DNA of 64,000 bases from an uncultured Bacteroidales bacterium (GCA_946415475.1 CAMKSQ010000008.1:1-64000), one strand, 5' to 3'; positions 49,793 to 58,436 are shown, numbered from the stretch's first letter. Made by a program: numbers and translations. Notes: generated by a model from the letters alone, not told the origin.

Positions 49793-51199
49793 TTATTTTA
49801 CGGTAATACTGTTCAATAAATCCAGTTTTCCGCCCTCTGCCAGTTTGAGCACAAGTTCTCCAAAGAGAGTATTTGTCCAAGCAAACCAGGGACGGGTGAA
49901 CTCGGAGGCGTTGTCCTTGTTGAAACTCTCATGGATGCACCCGGTGCCGGCGTCGGTCCGGAGGAGTTGCTCCATGCAGGTTTTTATTTCGGTATCGTCC
50001 GTGGCGGTCAGGGCTTTCATCATGATGCTCATGGGCCAGATTACTTCCTTCCCGGTGTGCGGTCCACCGATTCCTTCCCCTGCCTTGCCGCGCCAAAAGT
50101 AAGGATTGCTTTCGCTCCATACAAAGCGGCGGGTGTTTACGGCTATAGGGTCTGCCGCCATCTCGGGTATCAGATAAGTAAGGGAGAGAAGCGACGGCAC
50201 ATTGGCGTCGTCCATGCAATATGCGTTGCCGAAACCGTCCACTTCATAGGCGTAGATGTCTCCGAATTCCGGATGATGGATAACGGCGTACTTCTTGAGG
50301 GCATCTTTCACCTCCTTGGCAAGTGCCGTGCAGCGGGCCGCCAGGGCAGTGTTGCCATTAACTTCGGAGAGGATTTCGGCCGCTTTGTCAAGAATGCTTG
50401 CGGCAAAGAAATTGGACGGAACCAGAAATTCAAACTGCGTGGCGTCATCCGAAGGGCGGAAACTTGATGCGATGAGGCCCACCGGCTTCACCGGATGGCC
50501 CAGTCCGCCTCTGGCTTTGGTGTCAAGCTGACGGTCTGTCACCCTGAGGAAGTAGTACGGCCCGTTGCCATCCTTACGCTGCTGAGTCACAAATGTTTCC
50601 AGGATGGTCTCTACGGTCTTAATCCACAAGTCGTCGAAGATTGAGGTGTCTCCGGTGACCTTCCAATAGTGGTAAGCCAGCCTTACCGGATAACAATGAG
50701 AATCAATCTCCCATTTGCGTTCCCATACGTTTGGGTCCTGAGGTAAGCCGGTGTCGTCTGGATCTCCGAATTCGCCGGTAGGGCCTTGGTTGAAGGCATT
50801 GGCGTATGGGTCTATGTTTATGAGCGTAAACTGCTGGCGTATGACACCGGCTACCATTTTGCGAAGATGTTCATCTCCGGAACACAAATCCACATAAGGC
50901 CACACCTGCGCCCCTGAATCCCGCAGCCACATGGCGTGGATGTCACCGGTGTAAACAAAGGTGAGGCCGGTGGACTCGTCGTAGTGGACTGTGGTGTCAA
51001 GGGTGTTGGGAAAGCAGTTAGTGAACATCCAGCGCAGTTTTGGATTCTTGAGCTGCGGTGCAATTTGAGCAATTTTGGCTTCGACGGCGTCAGATACAAA
51101 AAGACGGTTTTCCGGTGCAGGACGCTGGTCCGGATATTTTTGCGCGCATGCTCCAAGGGTTACTCCAAGCAGCAGGGCGGTAAATGTGGCACGTAACAT
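49793..51199 (-). CDS. GH125 exo-alpha-1,6-mannosidase-like enzyme
   Basis: A 468-residue protein with a lipoprotein-like signal (LLLGVTLGACAQ). Family DUF1237/GH125 landmarks: 'GDIHAMWLRDSGAQVWPY' (about 90-108), 'KWEIDSHCYPVRLAY', 'PVGLIASSFRPSDDAT', 'YCMDDANVPSLLSL' and 'HESFNKDNASEFTRPWFAWTN'. GH125 enzymes are metal-independent exo-alpha-1,6-mannosidases. With GH92 it points to mannose in the target glycan. Transcribed alone toward rhaD from a -7 element at 51222-51229. Confidence 0.92.
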   Translation of the reverse strand: MLRATFTALLLGVTLGACAQKYPDQRPAPENRLFVSDAVEAKIAQIAPQLKNPKLRWMFTNCFPNTLDTTVHYDESTGLTFVYTGDIHAMWLRDSGAQVWPYVDLCSGDEHLRKMVAGVIRQQFTLINIDPYANAFNQGPTGEFGDPDDTGLPQDPNVWERKWEIDSHCYPVRLAYHYWKVTGDTSIFDDLWIKTVETILETFVTQQRKDGNGPYYFLRVTDRQLDTKARGGLGHPVKPVGLIASSFRPSDDATQFEFLVPSNFFAASILDKAAEILSEVNGNTALAARCTALAKEVKDALKKYAVIHHPEFGDIYAYEVDGFGNAYCMDDANVPSLLSLTYLIPEMAADPIAVNTRRFVWSESNPYFWRGKAGEGIGGPHTGKEVIWPMSIMMKALTATDDTEIKTCMEQLLRTDAGTGCIHESFNKDNASEFTRPWFAWTNTLFGELVLKLAEGGKLDLLNSITVK

Positions 51200-51221
51200 A
51201 CGTATACTCCATGATTACCTA

Positions 51222-51229
51222 CAAATATA
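51222..51229 (-). promoter_or_regulatory. -7 element of the GH125 gene
   Basis: The minus strand reads TATATTTG, 22 nt upstream of the ATG at 51199. Confidence 0.4.
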
Positions 51230-51262
51230 CTCAAATTCTCACAAAAATTCAACCAGTAATGC

Positions 51263-51320
51263 TGTCATTTCTAGCATCGTCCCTGTCATTTCTGGCGAAC
51301 GAAGCGAGTCGAGAAATCTC
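51263..51320 (+). repeat. Dispersed-repeat copies upstream of GH125
   Basis: A short truncated copy (TGTCATTTCTAGC, from 51263) and a longer one (51284-51320, TGTCATTTCTGGCGAACGAA then GCGAGTCGAGAAATCTC). Same family as the copies in the rha operon. Confidence 0.6.
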
Positions 51321-51335
51321 AAATCATCAAATATG

Positions 51336-51343
51336 TATATTTG
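51336..51343 (+). promoter_or_regulatory. -7 element before a small open frame
   Basis: TATATTTG, 4 nt before an ATG at 51348. Confidence 0.35.
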
Positions 51344-51347
51344 CCGT

Positions 51348-51437
51348 ATGGATTATTTGGATCAGATACAAGACATTTATGAGGGTGACCACCGCGGGAA
51401 CTTGTATCCAACGGGCCCCTCCCCCTACCCAAGTTGA
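51348..51437 (+). CDS. Small open frame, perhaps a gene stump
   Basis: 29 residues, starting MDYLDQIQDIYEGDHRGNLY and ending at the right-hand cargo boundary. The start is placed by the well-spaced -7 element. No family is recognised. It may be the 5' remnant of a gene cut when the cargo was joined to the element backbone, or a small protein. Confidence 0.25.
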   Translation: MDYLDQIQDIYEGDHRGNLYPTGPSPYPS

Positions 51438-51446
51438 GTCAACCTC
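51433..51446 (+). repeat. 14-bp direct repeat at the right cargo boundary
   Basis: GTTGAGTCAACCTC, identical to 13114-13127. Confidence 0.4.
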
Positions 51447-51463
51447 CGATAGTGAAGCCCTTG

Positions 51464-51590
51464 GTGCGTTTTTTCGCTTGATGGTGCATTTTCTTGGTGC
51501 GTTTCACCGCCTTCTTGGTGCGCTTTTGCACTTGATGGTGCATTTTCATGGTGCATTTCGCCGTTTGATGGTGCATTTTTGACATGGTGC
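51464..51590. repeat. 33-bp imperfect tandem repeats in the pseudogene tail
   Basis: Seven copies of GGTGC(A/G)(T/C)TT with alternating spacings of about 13 and 20 nt, coding on the minus strand for an 11-residue repeat around HHENAPSS. Typical of the low-complexity tail of AAA_4 proteins. Confidence 0.6.
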
Positions 51591-51930
51591 TCCCTGCGGG
51601 GAATCGTAATCACAAACTCCCGCGTCTTCTCATTGTCATCAAACTGTACTTCCACGCCGGTATCCATGGCACGGCGAAGACCGCTGCCCGCACCTGTGTA
51701 AGGCAATAGGTAGATGGCATTGTTGAAAAGTAGGTCGTTCCTGGGCATAGATACGCCGGCCACCATGGTAGTTACTCATGGCGCACATCTCACAACCAAT
51801 GTCGTAGTTATCGGTAACACGTTCTTTGAATTGTACCTTACCTACCTCGGCCAAATCTCTCAGTTCCAGTATCTCTTTCTCGGTCATAGCCTTCATGTTT
51901 TTACAAAATTAAGCATTTTTTCGGCAGGGG

Positions 51931-53298
51931 CTACAACAAACTGTTGAATTTGGTCATGGATTCGGCCTTGATGGAGTCCACGATGTCAATGTAAGGCTTC
52001 ATGGCCTTGTAGTCTGAGTGGCCGGTCCATTTCATCACGACGTTGGGTGGTATTCCCAAAGAAAGAGCGTTTACGATGAAGGTTCGGCGTCCGGTGTGCG
52101 TGCCTACTTTTTCCCACTTTTGGAAAACCTCGTCTATACGTGTGCTTCCCTTGTAGGTGGTAACACGAATTTCCTCGTTGATTCCGGCCAACTTGCAGAG
52201 TTCCTTGAGGTCCCGGTTCATGGCCTGGTTGGTGAGGGAGGGGAGAGCGCGATTCTCTTTAAAGTCAACCTCTTTATATTTCTCTAAAATGGCCGTGGTG
52301 ATGTCGTTCAGTTCGATGGATATGCTATCGGCCGTTTTGACCGTTGTAATCTCTATATGCCCTTCTTTGATATCGCTGCGGCGAAGATTGTTGACATCGG
52401 AATGCCTTAGGCCGGAGAAACAGCAGAACAGGAGTACATCGCGTACCGGGTCCAGATACGCTTTGTCTGCAGGAAGATCCAGTGCCTTGATGCGGCTGAT
52501 TTCCTCCTTGTTGAGGAAGATGACCTTCTTCTGTGTCTTTTTGAGGGTGGGCCGGAAGTTTTTATATGCTTTGTTGGTGTTAAATCCCATATCCGTGGCC
52601 CAGTTCAAGAACCAGCGGAAATAGCCTAGTTTCTTGTCGATAGTAGAGTTGCGAAGCCCTGTTACGTCTTCGTGGTTATAGTCCTGCCGGTCTCCCTTTT
52701 TCTTCCTGGGCGTATTCAGGCGTTTATTGTCACGAAGGTACACGACAAAGGCCGTGAACCAGGAGTCCGTGAGGTCTGCAAACTTAATGCTTTTCCTAAA
52801 AGCTTTCAGGTCCACTTTCAGCGCGTTCATTTTCTCGAATGTCGCGGGTGTCCATGCATTCTTTTCTCCTGCCTCTGCACAGAATTGGTCAAACCGTTCC
52901 CAGAATGACACCTCTTTGGGTTTCTGTTCACTCTTCTTGGGCTCTGGCTCAGGTTTTGGGGGCATAACCCCAGTGAGCCGTTCTTTATATTTGTTAGTTA
53001 TCTCGGATGGCGTAGGAAAGAGATCGTTGAATTCAAAAAAATTAAAGGTCATCTCCATCTGATCCTTCTGCTTCCTGAGTTCATTGTTGATGCTGATGTC
53101 CGTTTCTCCTTTCGGCCCCTTATATCCCGCTTTTACAGATTCACTGTTTGGGTCCCACCACTCAAGTGAAGAGATTTGACATCCAGTAGACAAGTCTATC
53201 CGCTGACTATTGAATGTCACTCTAAACCGAATTTGATATTTCTTTTTGTCTTTCCCGTAGGCAAAAAGACTAAATGCTGTACTTCGTTTTATTTTCAT
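51931..53298 (-). CDS. Tyrosine recombinase / integrase
   Basis: A protein of 455 residues. The start at MKIKRSTAFSLFAYGKDKK is chosen because the open frame above it runs across the AATATCCC repeats and the att site. It has an N-terminal Arm-DNA-binding-like domain (about 1-100), a SAM-like core-binding domain (about 145-265; 'FWERFDQFCAEAGEKNAW'), and a catalytic domain with the tetrad Arg in FSGLRHSDVNNL, HTGRR (His and Arg) and the nucleophile Tyr436 in MKPYIDI. Typical of Bacteroidetes element integrases. It lies about 135 bp inside the right att copy and most likely catalysed insertion at tRNA-Ser. Confidence 0.93.
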   Translation of the reverse strand: MKIKRSTAFSLFAYGKDKKKYQIRFRVTFNSQRIDLSTGCQISSLEWWDPNSESVKAGYKGPKGETDISINNELRKQKDQMEMTFNFFEFNDLFPTPSEITNKYKERLTGVMPPKPEPEPKKSEQKPKEVSFWERFDQFCAEAGEKNAWTPATFEKMNALKVDLKAFRKSIKFADLTDSWFTAFVVYLRDNKRLNTPRKKKGDRQDYNHEDVTGLRNSTIDKKLGYFRWFLNWATDMGFNTNKAYKNFRPTLKKTQKKVIFLNKEEISRIKALDLPADKAYLDPVRDVLLFCCFSGLRHSDVNNLRRSDIKEGHIEITTVKTADSISIELNDITTAILEKYKEVDFKENRALPSLTNQAMNRDLKELCKLAGINEEIRVTTYKGSTRIDEVFQKWEKVGTHTGRRTFIVNALSLGIPPNVVMKWTGHSDYKAMKPYIDIVDSIKAESMTKFNSLL

Positions 53299-53320
53299 AT
53301 TGCAACCTCTCCGGAACGTT

Positions 53321-53342
53321 AAAAATATCCCAAAAATATCCC
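53321..53342 (+). repeat. Two tandem 11-mers at the right end (possible arm sites)
   Basis: AAAAATATCCC twice (53321-53331, 53332-53342), upstream of the integrase and in the same orientation as the pair at 10394-10417. Confidence 0.5.
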
Positions 53343-53434
53343 AAAAATGATTAAGGCCATTCACCTTTGTTTGCAAAAATACGCAATAGAAACCATTAAA
53401 ACAAGGGTCTCTGAAGGGGTGTAGATGAAATTTG

Positions 53435-53454
53435 CGAATCTCGGTCTCTCCGCC
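53435..53454 (+). repeat. attR: second copy of the tRNA-Ser 3' end
   Basis: CGAATCTCGGTCTCTCCGCC, identical to 10336-10355. Only the 3' part of the tRNA is present here, so it is not a tRNA gene. Confidence 0.85.
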
Positions 53455-53460
53455 CCCAAA

Positions 53461-53486
53461 GCCCGCCAATTTTGGCGGGCTTTTTT
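53461..53486 (+). terminator. Terminator just outside attR
   Basis: A perfect GCCCGCCA/TGGCGGGC stem followed by six T. It probably was the terminator of tRNA-Ser before insertion. From here to 53630 nothing else is seen. Confidence 0.8.
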
Positions 53487-53630
53487 GAAATTGGCGCAGG
53501 TCAGTTTTTGTGTGGGTGACCGGCACCGCAAATCGGCTTCTCATGCATTCTGGTGGCGCGGGTCGGGGCACTTTCATTGGACCTGCGCCATGACGAAGAT
53601 GCTTCCCGATTTCTCCGCATCCCGTTCACC

Positions 53631-53661
53631 TTTGCTTTTCCCCAGATTTTTCCTATCTTTG
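53631..53661 (+). promoter_or_regulatory. Promoter of the PNPOx-like lipoprotein
   Basis: -33 TTTG at 53631-53634 and -7 TATCTTTG at 53654-53661, with a 19-nt spacer. ATG at 53687. Confidence 0.6.
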
Positions 53662-53686
53662 GAATATAATCCAGTAATACTCAACC

Positions 53687-54208
53687 ATGAAAAAGCACTT
53701 GTCGATCGTCCTTTCAGCCCTCGCCGCGCTGACCCTCGTTTCCTGCGCCCCCAAAAGCCAGAGCGCCCCTGCCAATCCCGCCGAATATCAATCCATAAAC
53801 CAAGAGAATATGCAACAGGTCAGAGATTTCCTGCATAAGACAGGGTTCTATTTCCTTGCTACCGCGGATGGCGACCAGCCCGAGGTCCGTCCCTTCGGAA
53901 CCGCCGAAATCATTGAGGGCAAGCTCTATATCCAGACTGGCCATGTCAAGAACGTCGCCAAGCAAATTGCGGCTAACCCGAAGGTGGCCATCTGCGCCTA
54001 CGATGTCGCGAACGGGGAGTGGCTGCGCATCAAGGCCACGCTCGTGGAAGATCCGCGTGTGGAAATAAAGAAGGCCATGCTGGATGCCAACCCGGGCCTC
54101 CGCTCCATGTATAACGAGAATGACGACAACACCGCCGTCTATTTCCTGAAGGACGCCAAGGCCACCATCAGTGCCTTCACCCACGAGTCCATCGAAATCG
54201 ACTTTTAA
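53687..54208 (+). CDS. Pyridoxamine-phosphate-oxidase-fold (flavin-binding) lipoprotein
   Basis: A 173-residue protein with a lipoprotein signal (ALTLVSCAPK). After a short linker, residues about 45-170 have the split-barrel pattern of PNPOx-like proteins: 'TGFYFLATADGDQPEVRPFGTAEIIEGKLYIQTG', 'NPKVAICAYD' and 'WLRIKATLVED'. Most relatives are cytoplasmic FMN/F420 binders. A secreted, lipid-anchored form is unusual but occurs in Bacteroidetes. Substrate unknown. It is followed 22 bp later by gltS. Confidence 0.8.
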   Translation: MKKHLSIVLSALAALTLVSCAPKSQSAPANPAEYQSINQENMQQVRDFLHKTGFYFLATADGDQPEVRPFGTAEIIEGKLYIQTGHVKNVAKQIAANPKVAICAYDVANGEWLRIKATLVEDPRVEIKKAMLDANPGLRSMYNENDDNTAVYFLKDAKATISAFTHESIEIDF

Positions 54209-54230
54209 CATAGACCTGCCCGTAGCGGCG

Positions 54231-55454
54231 ATGGAAAAGGTCCTCTCTCTGGATATGTATGCAAGCGCTGGCATAGGTGTGCTGGCGCTGCTTCTGGGGA
54301 TGTACTTTACCCGCAAGATTTCCTTCCTGAAGCGTTTCTGCATCCCGGCACCGGTATCCGGAGGCCTTATCGTCTCCCTGCTCACCCTGCTGCTATTCAG
54401 CGTGTTTGGCGTGGAGTGTCGATTTGACGGTACGGTCAAGGACCTGTGCATGATGCTTTTCTTCACCTCTGTCGGCTTCCAATCCGATATGAAGGTGCTG
54501 CGCAAGGGCGGGAGGCCTCTTCTGGTGATGATCGGCCTGGTGGTGGTCCTGATTGTGACGCAGAACTTCATTTCCGTGGGCATCGCAAAAGGGCTCCAGC
54601 TGGACCCGCTCTTCGGCATGGCGGCGGGTTCCATCCCCATGAGCGGCGGTCACGGTACGTCCGGCGGCTTTTCGCCCCTGCTGGAGGAGATGGGCCTGAC
54701 GGGGGCCTCCTCCATCACCATGGCGGCGGCCACTTTCGGCCTGGTGGCCGGCTCCTTGCTGGGTGGCCCGCTGGGAGAGGCGCTCATCCGGCGAAAAAGG
54801 CTATCGACACCGTCGGATTCGGCCGATGTGATGACCGGAGTAGAGACAACGGAATCCCATGAGGAAGTGACGGCAACGGAGGAGGGGACCTTCAAAGGCT
54901 ATCTCCGCGCCGCATGTGTTTTGGTGCTTGCCATTGCCCTTGGGACCGGCCTGAGCAAACTGCTTGTGATGACCGGCATCACTTTCCCCACTTATTTTGG
55001 TGCACTCCTGGCTGCCTGCGCCATGCGGAATATTTTCGGCCTGTCTCCCAAATGGGCGAAAGAACTCAGCCTGGGGGAGATGGTTTCCATAGGGGACATC
55101 TGCCTGCAGCTTTTCTTGGGAATGGCCATGGCCAGCCTGCGCCTGTGGAAACTGTCCTCGCTGGCGCTTCCTCTGATGCTCATCTTGGTTGCACAGGTGG
55201 CTTTCATGGGCCTCTATGCGGCTTTCGTGGCGTTCCCGCTACTGGGAAAGGACTACGACAGCGCGGTCCTGGTGAGCGGCCTCTGCGGTTTCGGCCTGGG
55301 TGCTACGCCCAACGCCATGGCCAATATGTCGGCCGTGTGCTACAAGTACCGCTACGCCGTGAAGCCCTTCATCATCGTCCCCATCATCGGCGCCATGTTC
55401 GTGGACCTGATCAACACGGGCGTGATAACCCTCTTTTTGAATCTGATTCGCTAA
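54231..55454 (+). CDS. gltS: Sodium/glutamate symporter
   Basis: A 407-residue inner-membrane protein. The start at MEKVLSLDMYASAGIG matches the family length better than an upstream one. It has two inverted five-helix repeats with the re-entrant signatures 'PVSGGLIVSLLTLLLF' and 'GMAAGSIPMSGGHGTSGGF' (about 128-146) and, in the second half, 'LVSGLCGFGLGATPNAMANM' (about 344-363). Na+-driven glutamate uptake. The upstream neighbour is the flavin-type lipoprotein. Convergent with the acid phosphatase gene, 3 bp apart. Confidence 0.9.
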   Translation: MEKVLSLDMYASAGIGVLALLLGMYFTRKISFLKRFCIPAPVSGGLIVSLLTLLLFSVFGVECRFDGTVKDLCMMLFFTSVGFQSDMKVLRKGGRPLLVMIGLVVVLIVTQNFISVGIAKGLQLDPLFGMAAGSIPMSGGHGTSGGFSPLLEEMGLTGASSITMAAATFGLVAGSLLGGPLGEALIRRKRLSTPSDSADVMTGVETTESHEEVTATEEGTFKGYLRAACVLVLAIALGTGLSKLLVMTGITFPTYFGALLAACAMRNIFGLSPKWAKELSLGEMVSIGDICLQLFLGMAMASLRLWKLSSLALPLMLILVAQVAFMGLYAAFVAFPLLGKDYDSAVLVSGLCGFGLGATPNAMANMSAVCYKYRYAVKPFIIVPIIGAMFVDLINTGVITLFLNLIR

Positions 55455-55457
55455 GCC

Positions 55458-56747
55458 CTACAGGGCATCATACGCGGCGATGGCCTGGGAGAGGCGCTGC
55501 TCGAGGTCGGAGAGGCGGTAGAGGCCGTCGGGGTTGGCGGAGAGGCCGGATAGCGTCACTTTGACGGCCATGGGCGGGTTGTCGTAGGTGAGCGTGCTTA
55601 TGGCGCGAAGCTGCGCGGTGGAGGCGTACACCAGCAGGAGGTCTGCGTATTCATTGCCATCGACCCCCTTGAAGCATTCAAAAATGAGTTTTCCGCCGAT
55701 AGGCGTGCGCTTTTCCACAGAGCCAGGTAGGTCTGGAAGTTCTGCTTTCAGGGCTGCCAGGACGCTGCTCAGATTGGAGTCGTGGCCGCAGAGGAAGGTG
55801 AACACGCGTTTCTCGTTCTGAATCTCGTCCAGAATCTCCTGCAGCAGCGGATGGGCCACATTCACAGCTACGGAAGGGGCGTTGAAAAGAATGTCTCCGT
55901 ACCATTCTTTTACGGAGGAGACCGTCACCCAATCATCAAAACTCAGTTGCTGTCCGAAGGCCGCTTTCTGCTCATCGGCTTCCTCGTAATATTGCAGCGA
56001 AAGGGCGTCGGATACCGAGCAGGCCATCTTGAGCCCGCCGTTCATGAACGGCTCTGCGTTGAGTTTAAAGCCTACAGAAGAAGGGAACTGGCTAAAAGAA
56101 GCGGTGTCCGGATAGGCTGGGGAGTGGGTAATGTCGATGACCCTCTCTATCAGCGTGCACCCGGTTGCAATCTTTGCCTCCAGATTCCCGAACAGTTCCT
56201 GAATTTCCTCCAGTGCCTGGGTGGTAAACTCTTCCGAGAGTTTGGTAATTTGCGGATTAAAGACCGGATCCATGGTGTCGAACGGCACGTTCATCTCTAC
56301 CGGGGAATTTTTCCCGGGGAGGAGGGCATCGGCAAACTGCCGGGCGGTCGCCTGGCAGCGCTGCTTGGCGTTAGCATAGAAGCGGAAAGCATCCTTGCCG
56401 TAGGCAGACAAGATGCCTTTTTTGTCGAGCCATTCGCTAAAGAAAGTTCCCATCTTGGTTTCCAGCTGGGCACCTCTGGGGGTGAGTGTACCGGATTCTC
56501 CTTTCCAAGGGAACCACTGGTACTCCGCATTGGTCAGGCGCGTGAGGACGGAGTTCTTGCTTATCAGCGGTGTGCGGATATTGTGGCGGCTCAGCACCAC
56601 CATCTGCTCCAGGGTATAGTGCTCCTGGAAGGCTTCCGGACGTGCAATCCACTCGGTTTTGACGACGGGCCGGGACCCCGATGGCGACGTACACTGGCAG
56701 GCAACAACGCTTGCCGCCATCGCAACAAGAAGGAAAAATCTTTTCAT
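55458..56747 (-). CDS. Histidine acid phosphatase (MINPP/phytase-like) lipoprotein
   Basis: A 429-residue protein with a lipoprotein signal (MAASVVAC). It carries the phosphohistidine motif RHNIRTP (residues 54-60; the RHGxRxP variant with Asn), and the C-terminal proton donor motif CGHDSN. Branch-2 histidine phosphatases, including Bacteroides MINPP-type enzymes that act on phytate (myo-inositol hexakisphosphate), share this layout. Exact substrate unknown. It lies outside the island and is transcribed toward gltS. Confidence 0.85.
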   Translation of the reverse strand: MKRFFLLVAMAASVVACQCTSPSGSRPVVKTEWIARPEAFQEHYTLEQMVVLSRHNIRTPLISKNSVLTRLTNAEYQWFPWKGESGTLTPRGAQLETKMGTFFSEWLDKKGILSAYGKDAFRFYANAKQRCQATARQFADALLPGKNSPVEMNVPFDTMDPVFNPQITKLSEEFTTQALEEIQELFGNLEAKIATGCTLIERVIDITHSPAYPDTASFSQFPSSVGFKLNAEPFMNGGLKMACSVSDALSLQYYEEADEQKAAFGQQLSFDDWVTVSSVKEWYGDILFNAPSVAVNVAHPLLQEILDEIQNEKRVFTFLCGHDSNLSSVLAALKAELPDLPGSVEKRTPIGGKLIFECFKGVDGNEYADLLLVYASTAQLRAISTLTYDNPPMAVKVTLSGLSANPDGLYRLSDLEQRLSQAIAAYDAL

Positions 56748-56791
56748 GCTTTTCGCAAATGAACCGCTAAAAAAATAGAACTTCCAGCCAA

Positions 56792-57133
56792 TTAGAATGA
56801 GAACGGATAATCGGCCGGATATTTCTTTTTGATGCGGTATTTCATGGTATATACGGTGGCAGGCTCCACGTGCATGATTTCGGCAATCTTTTCCGTAGAT
56901 TTCCCTTCCATGAACAAAACCAGGTATTTCTTTTCTACGGAAGACAGAGGCTTAATGGCGGCCTGTAAAACAGGATCGATGCTGCTGGATGAAGCCTCTT
57001 GCGGAGGAAGAGGGTGGCTGGTCGATTGTTTTGCCTGTCGATAATGCAGAATAACAAAGAGCAGGACAAGCAGACCCACCACTGTATTGAGCGCAAGCAA
57101 CGATATGATAACGACTTCCACGGTTATGATCAA
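56792..57133 (-). CDS. Membrane-anchored LuxR-type helix-turn-helix protein
   Basis: 113 residues: an N-terminal membrane helix (about 4-29), a linker, and a C-terminal LuxR-like HTH (about 62-105: LSSVEKKYLVLFMEGKSTEK and IAEIMHVEPATVYTMKYRIKKK). A membrane-tethered regulator with no visible sensor domain. Overlaps the next upstream gene by 4 bp and ends the minus-strand run that begins beyond the window edge. Confidence 0.7.
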   Translation of the reverse strand: MIITVEVVIISLLALNTVVGLLVLLFVILHYRQAKQSTSHPLPPQEASSSSIDPVLQAAIKPLSSVEKKYLVLFMEGKSTEKIAEIMHVEPATVYTMKYRIKKKYPADYPFSF

Positions 57134-57594
57134 TTCAAGAGTCCCTCTGCCTTAAGGTCCCGAATGAGCACGTTGTATTTGATGGGAATCAGGTAGACGC
57201 AGCTATATCCTTCAGTGACGGTAAGCGCTTGTCCGAGCACCTCAAACTGCACGTTTTTACCGGTAGCATCGGGCTTAAGATAGGCGTGCATCCTTTTTTT
57301 GAAAAAGTTGACGGCGTAGTCCTTGGTCTTGAGTTCCTCGCGAGGCTTGTTCATCAGTTTCCGATCGTCGTTGATGCCTTCTACGCCCGTATATAACAGG
57401 CGGTCGAAGAGCGTTTCTTTGGCACTTTGGAGTACGTCGGCCTTTTTGGCTGCAATTCCCTCTACGGCGAACAGGGCAGTTTTTCCGTCGAATTCAAGCA
57501 GTTCGACGGTGCCGCTGTGGTTCACCTGGGCAAGAGCCGTTGCCCCGGACATCAGGGCAACGGCCGCCAAGGCGATAATAAAGCGTTTAAACAT
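57130..57594 (-). CDS. Secreted protein of unknown function
   Basis: 154 residues with a signal peptide ending ALAQ. No family recognised. It overlaps the CsgG-like gene by 1 base and the LuxR-type gene by 4, so the three are translationally coupled. A small secreted partner of the LPP20/CsgG-like protein is a guess. Confidence 0.6.
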   Translation of the reverse strand: MFKRFIIALAAVALMSGATALAQVNHSGTVELLEFDGKTALFAVEGIAAKKADVLQSAKETLFDRLLYTGVEGINDDRKLMNKPREELKTKDYAVNFFKKRMHAYLKPDATGKNVQFEVLGQALTVTEGYSCVYLIPIKYNVLIRDLKAEGLLN

Positions 57595-58415
57595 TACAAA
57601 CTATTGAGTACGTTGTTGATACCACCCAGAACATCCTTGGGAGGGCGGGAAGTAACCTGTACGGGAATTTCGTTGTCCAGGCAGTCCTGCAGCTCCCTTC
57701 CTCCTTTGGTTACTTTGCACAGGCTCAAGGAGCCGGTCTTGACTTCCTCTACCTTCATCTCGCCGATTTTCTCCGTGATTTTCTCGCCGGCAACTTCCAT
57801 GATCTTGAAGATTTCAAAGATGTTTCCTTTGGCTACGCCGTCATCGGAGCCTGCTCCCAGATATACGGAAACGATGCCTTTTTTGGCGTGGGTTTCGTTG
57901 ATGGCCTTGATTTCTGCGGTTACACGGAACACATTGTTCACCATGGCCTTGATGTCATTGTCCACCAGTCCGAATGACGCCGAGATGGCGGCATTGCGGT
58001 CCTGGGTGGAGTTGCCATAGTGGAAGTCCCGGTTGGAGTAGGCCGTGCTTCCATCGGCAATGCGATATAATTGATAGGCGAACTGCGTCTTTGCCTTATA
58101 ATAAGTTTTCCCATTCAGGTACTCGCTTTCCACGTTGATGCTTTCCAACTGTGCCTCCAGGAGGAATTCCGCACCGGTATCCTTCAGTTGTCCTATTGCT
58201 TCGGCCGTTTGGGAAGAAAGACCGCTGACAGACTTGCCGTCAATGACGTCGATACGTCCGGTTGTCGTTAAGCCTTGGAGAATGCTGCTCTTAAGCATCA
58301 TTACCCACTGTTGTCCCTCATTGCCACTCACGTTGCCCAATACGACACTATGTTTTTGTGCGAAGACCGGAGTCAGGCAAAGCAAAAATGCCAATACGAT
58401 TGTAGTCTTTTTCAT
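57594..58415 (-). CDS. CsgG/LPP20-like secreted protein
   Basis: 273 residues with a signal peptide ending VFAQ. Residues about 25-200 resemble the LPP20/CsgG-like fold of envelope lipoprotein assembly factors: 'VVLGNVSGNEGQQWVMMLKSSILQGLTTTGRIDVID', 'GAEFLLEAQLESIN' and later 'GSDDGVAKGNIFEIFKI'. Weak similarity only. Part of the secreted-protein operon. Confidence 0.55.
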   Translation of the reverse strand: MKKTTIVLAFLLCLTPVFAQKHSVVLGNVSGNEGQQWVMMLKSSILQGLTTTGRIDVIDGKSVSGLSSQTAEAIGQLKDTGAEFLLEAQLESINVESEYLNGKTYYKAKTQFAYQLYRIADGSTAYSNRDFHYGNSTQDRNAAISASFGLVDNDIKAMVNNVFRVTAEIKAINETHAKKGIVSVYLGAGSDDGVAKGNIFEIFKIMEVAGEKITEKIGEMKVEEVKTGSLSLCKVTKGGRELQDCLDNEIPVQVTSRPPKDVLGGINNVLNSL

Positions 58416-58436
58416 AATTGTATAAGGTTTTTAGTT

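Larger units (their letters stand above)
51425..51896 (-). pseudogene. Remnant of an AlbA/AAA_4-type ATP-binding regulator
   Basis: From 51896 the frame reads an AlbA-2-like N-terminus (LRDLAEVGKVQFKERVTDNY, then IGCEMCAMSN) for about 43 codons. It then fails and a second frame continues with the family's C-terminal region (MPRNDLLFNNAIYLLPYTGA, GSGLRRAMD, REFVITIPR). Complete relatives are several hundred residues long, so the whole centre is deleted and the junction is frameshifted. The C-terminal tail consists of repeats of 'H(H/Q)ENAPSS'. It lies between the integrase and the cargo. Confidence 0.6.

Noticed and set aside
53435..53454. Second tRNA gene at attR
   Set aside because: Only the last 20 bp of tRNA-Ser are present, with no acceptor 5' strand, D arm or anticodon arm.
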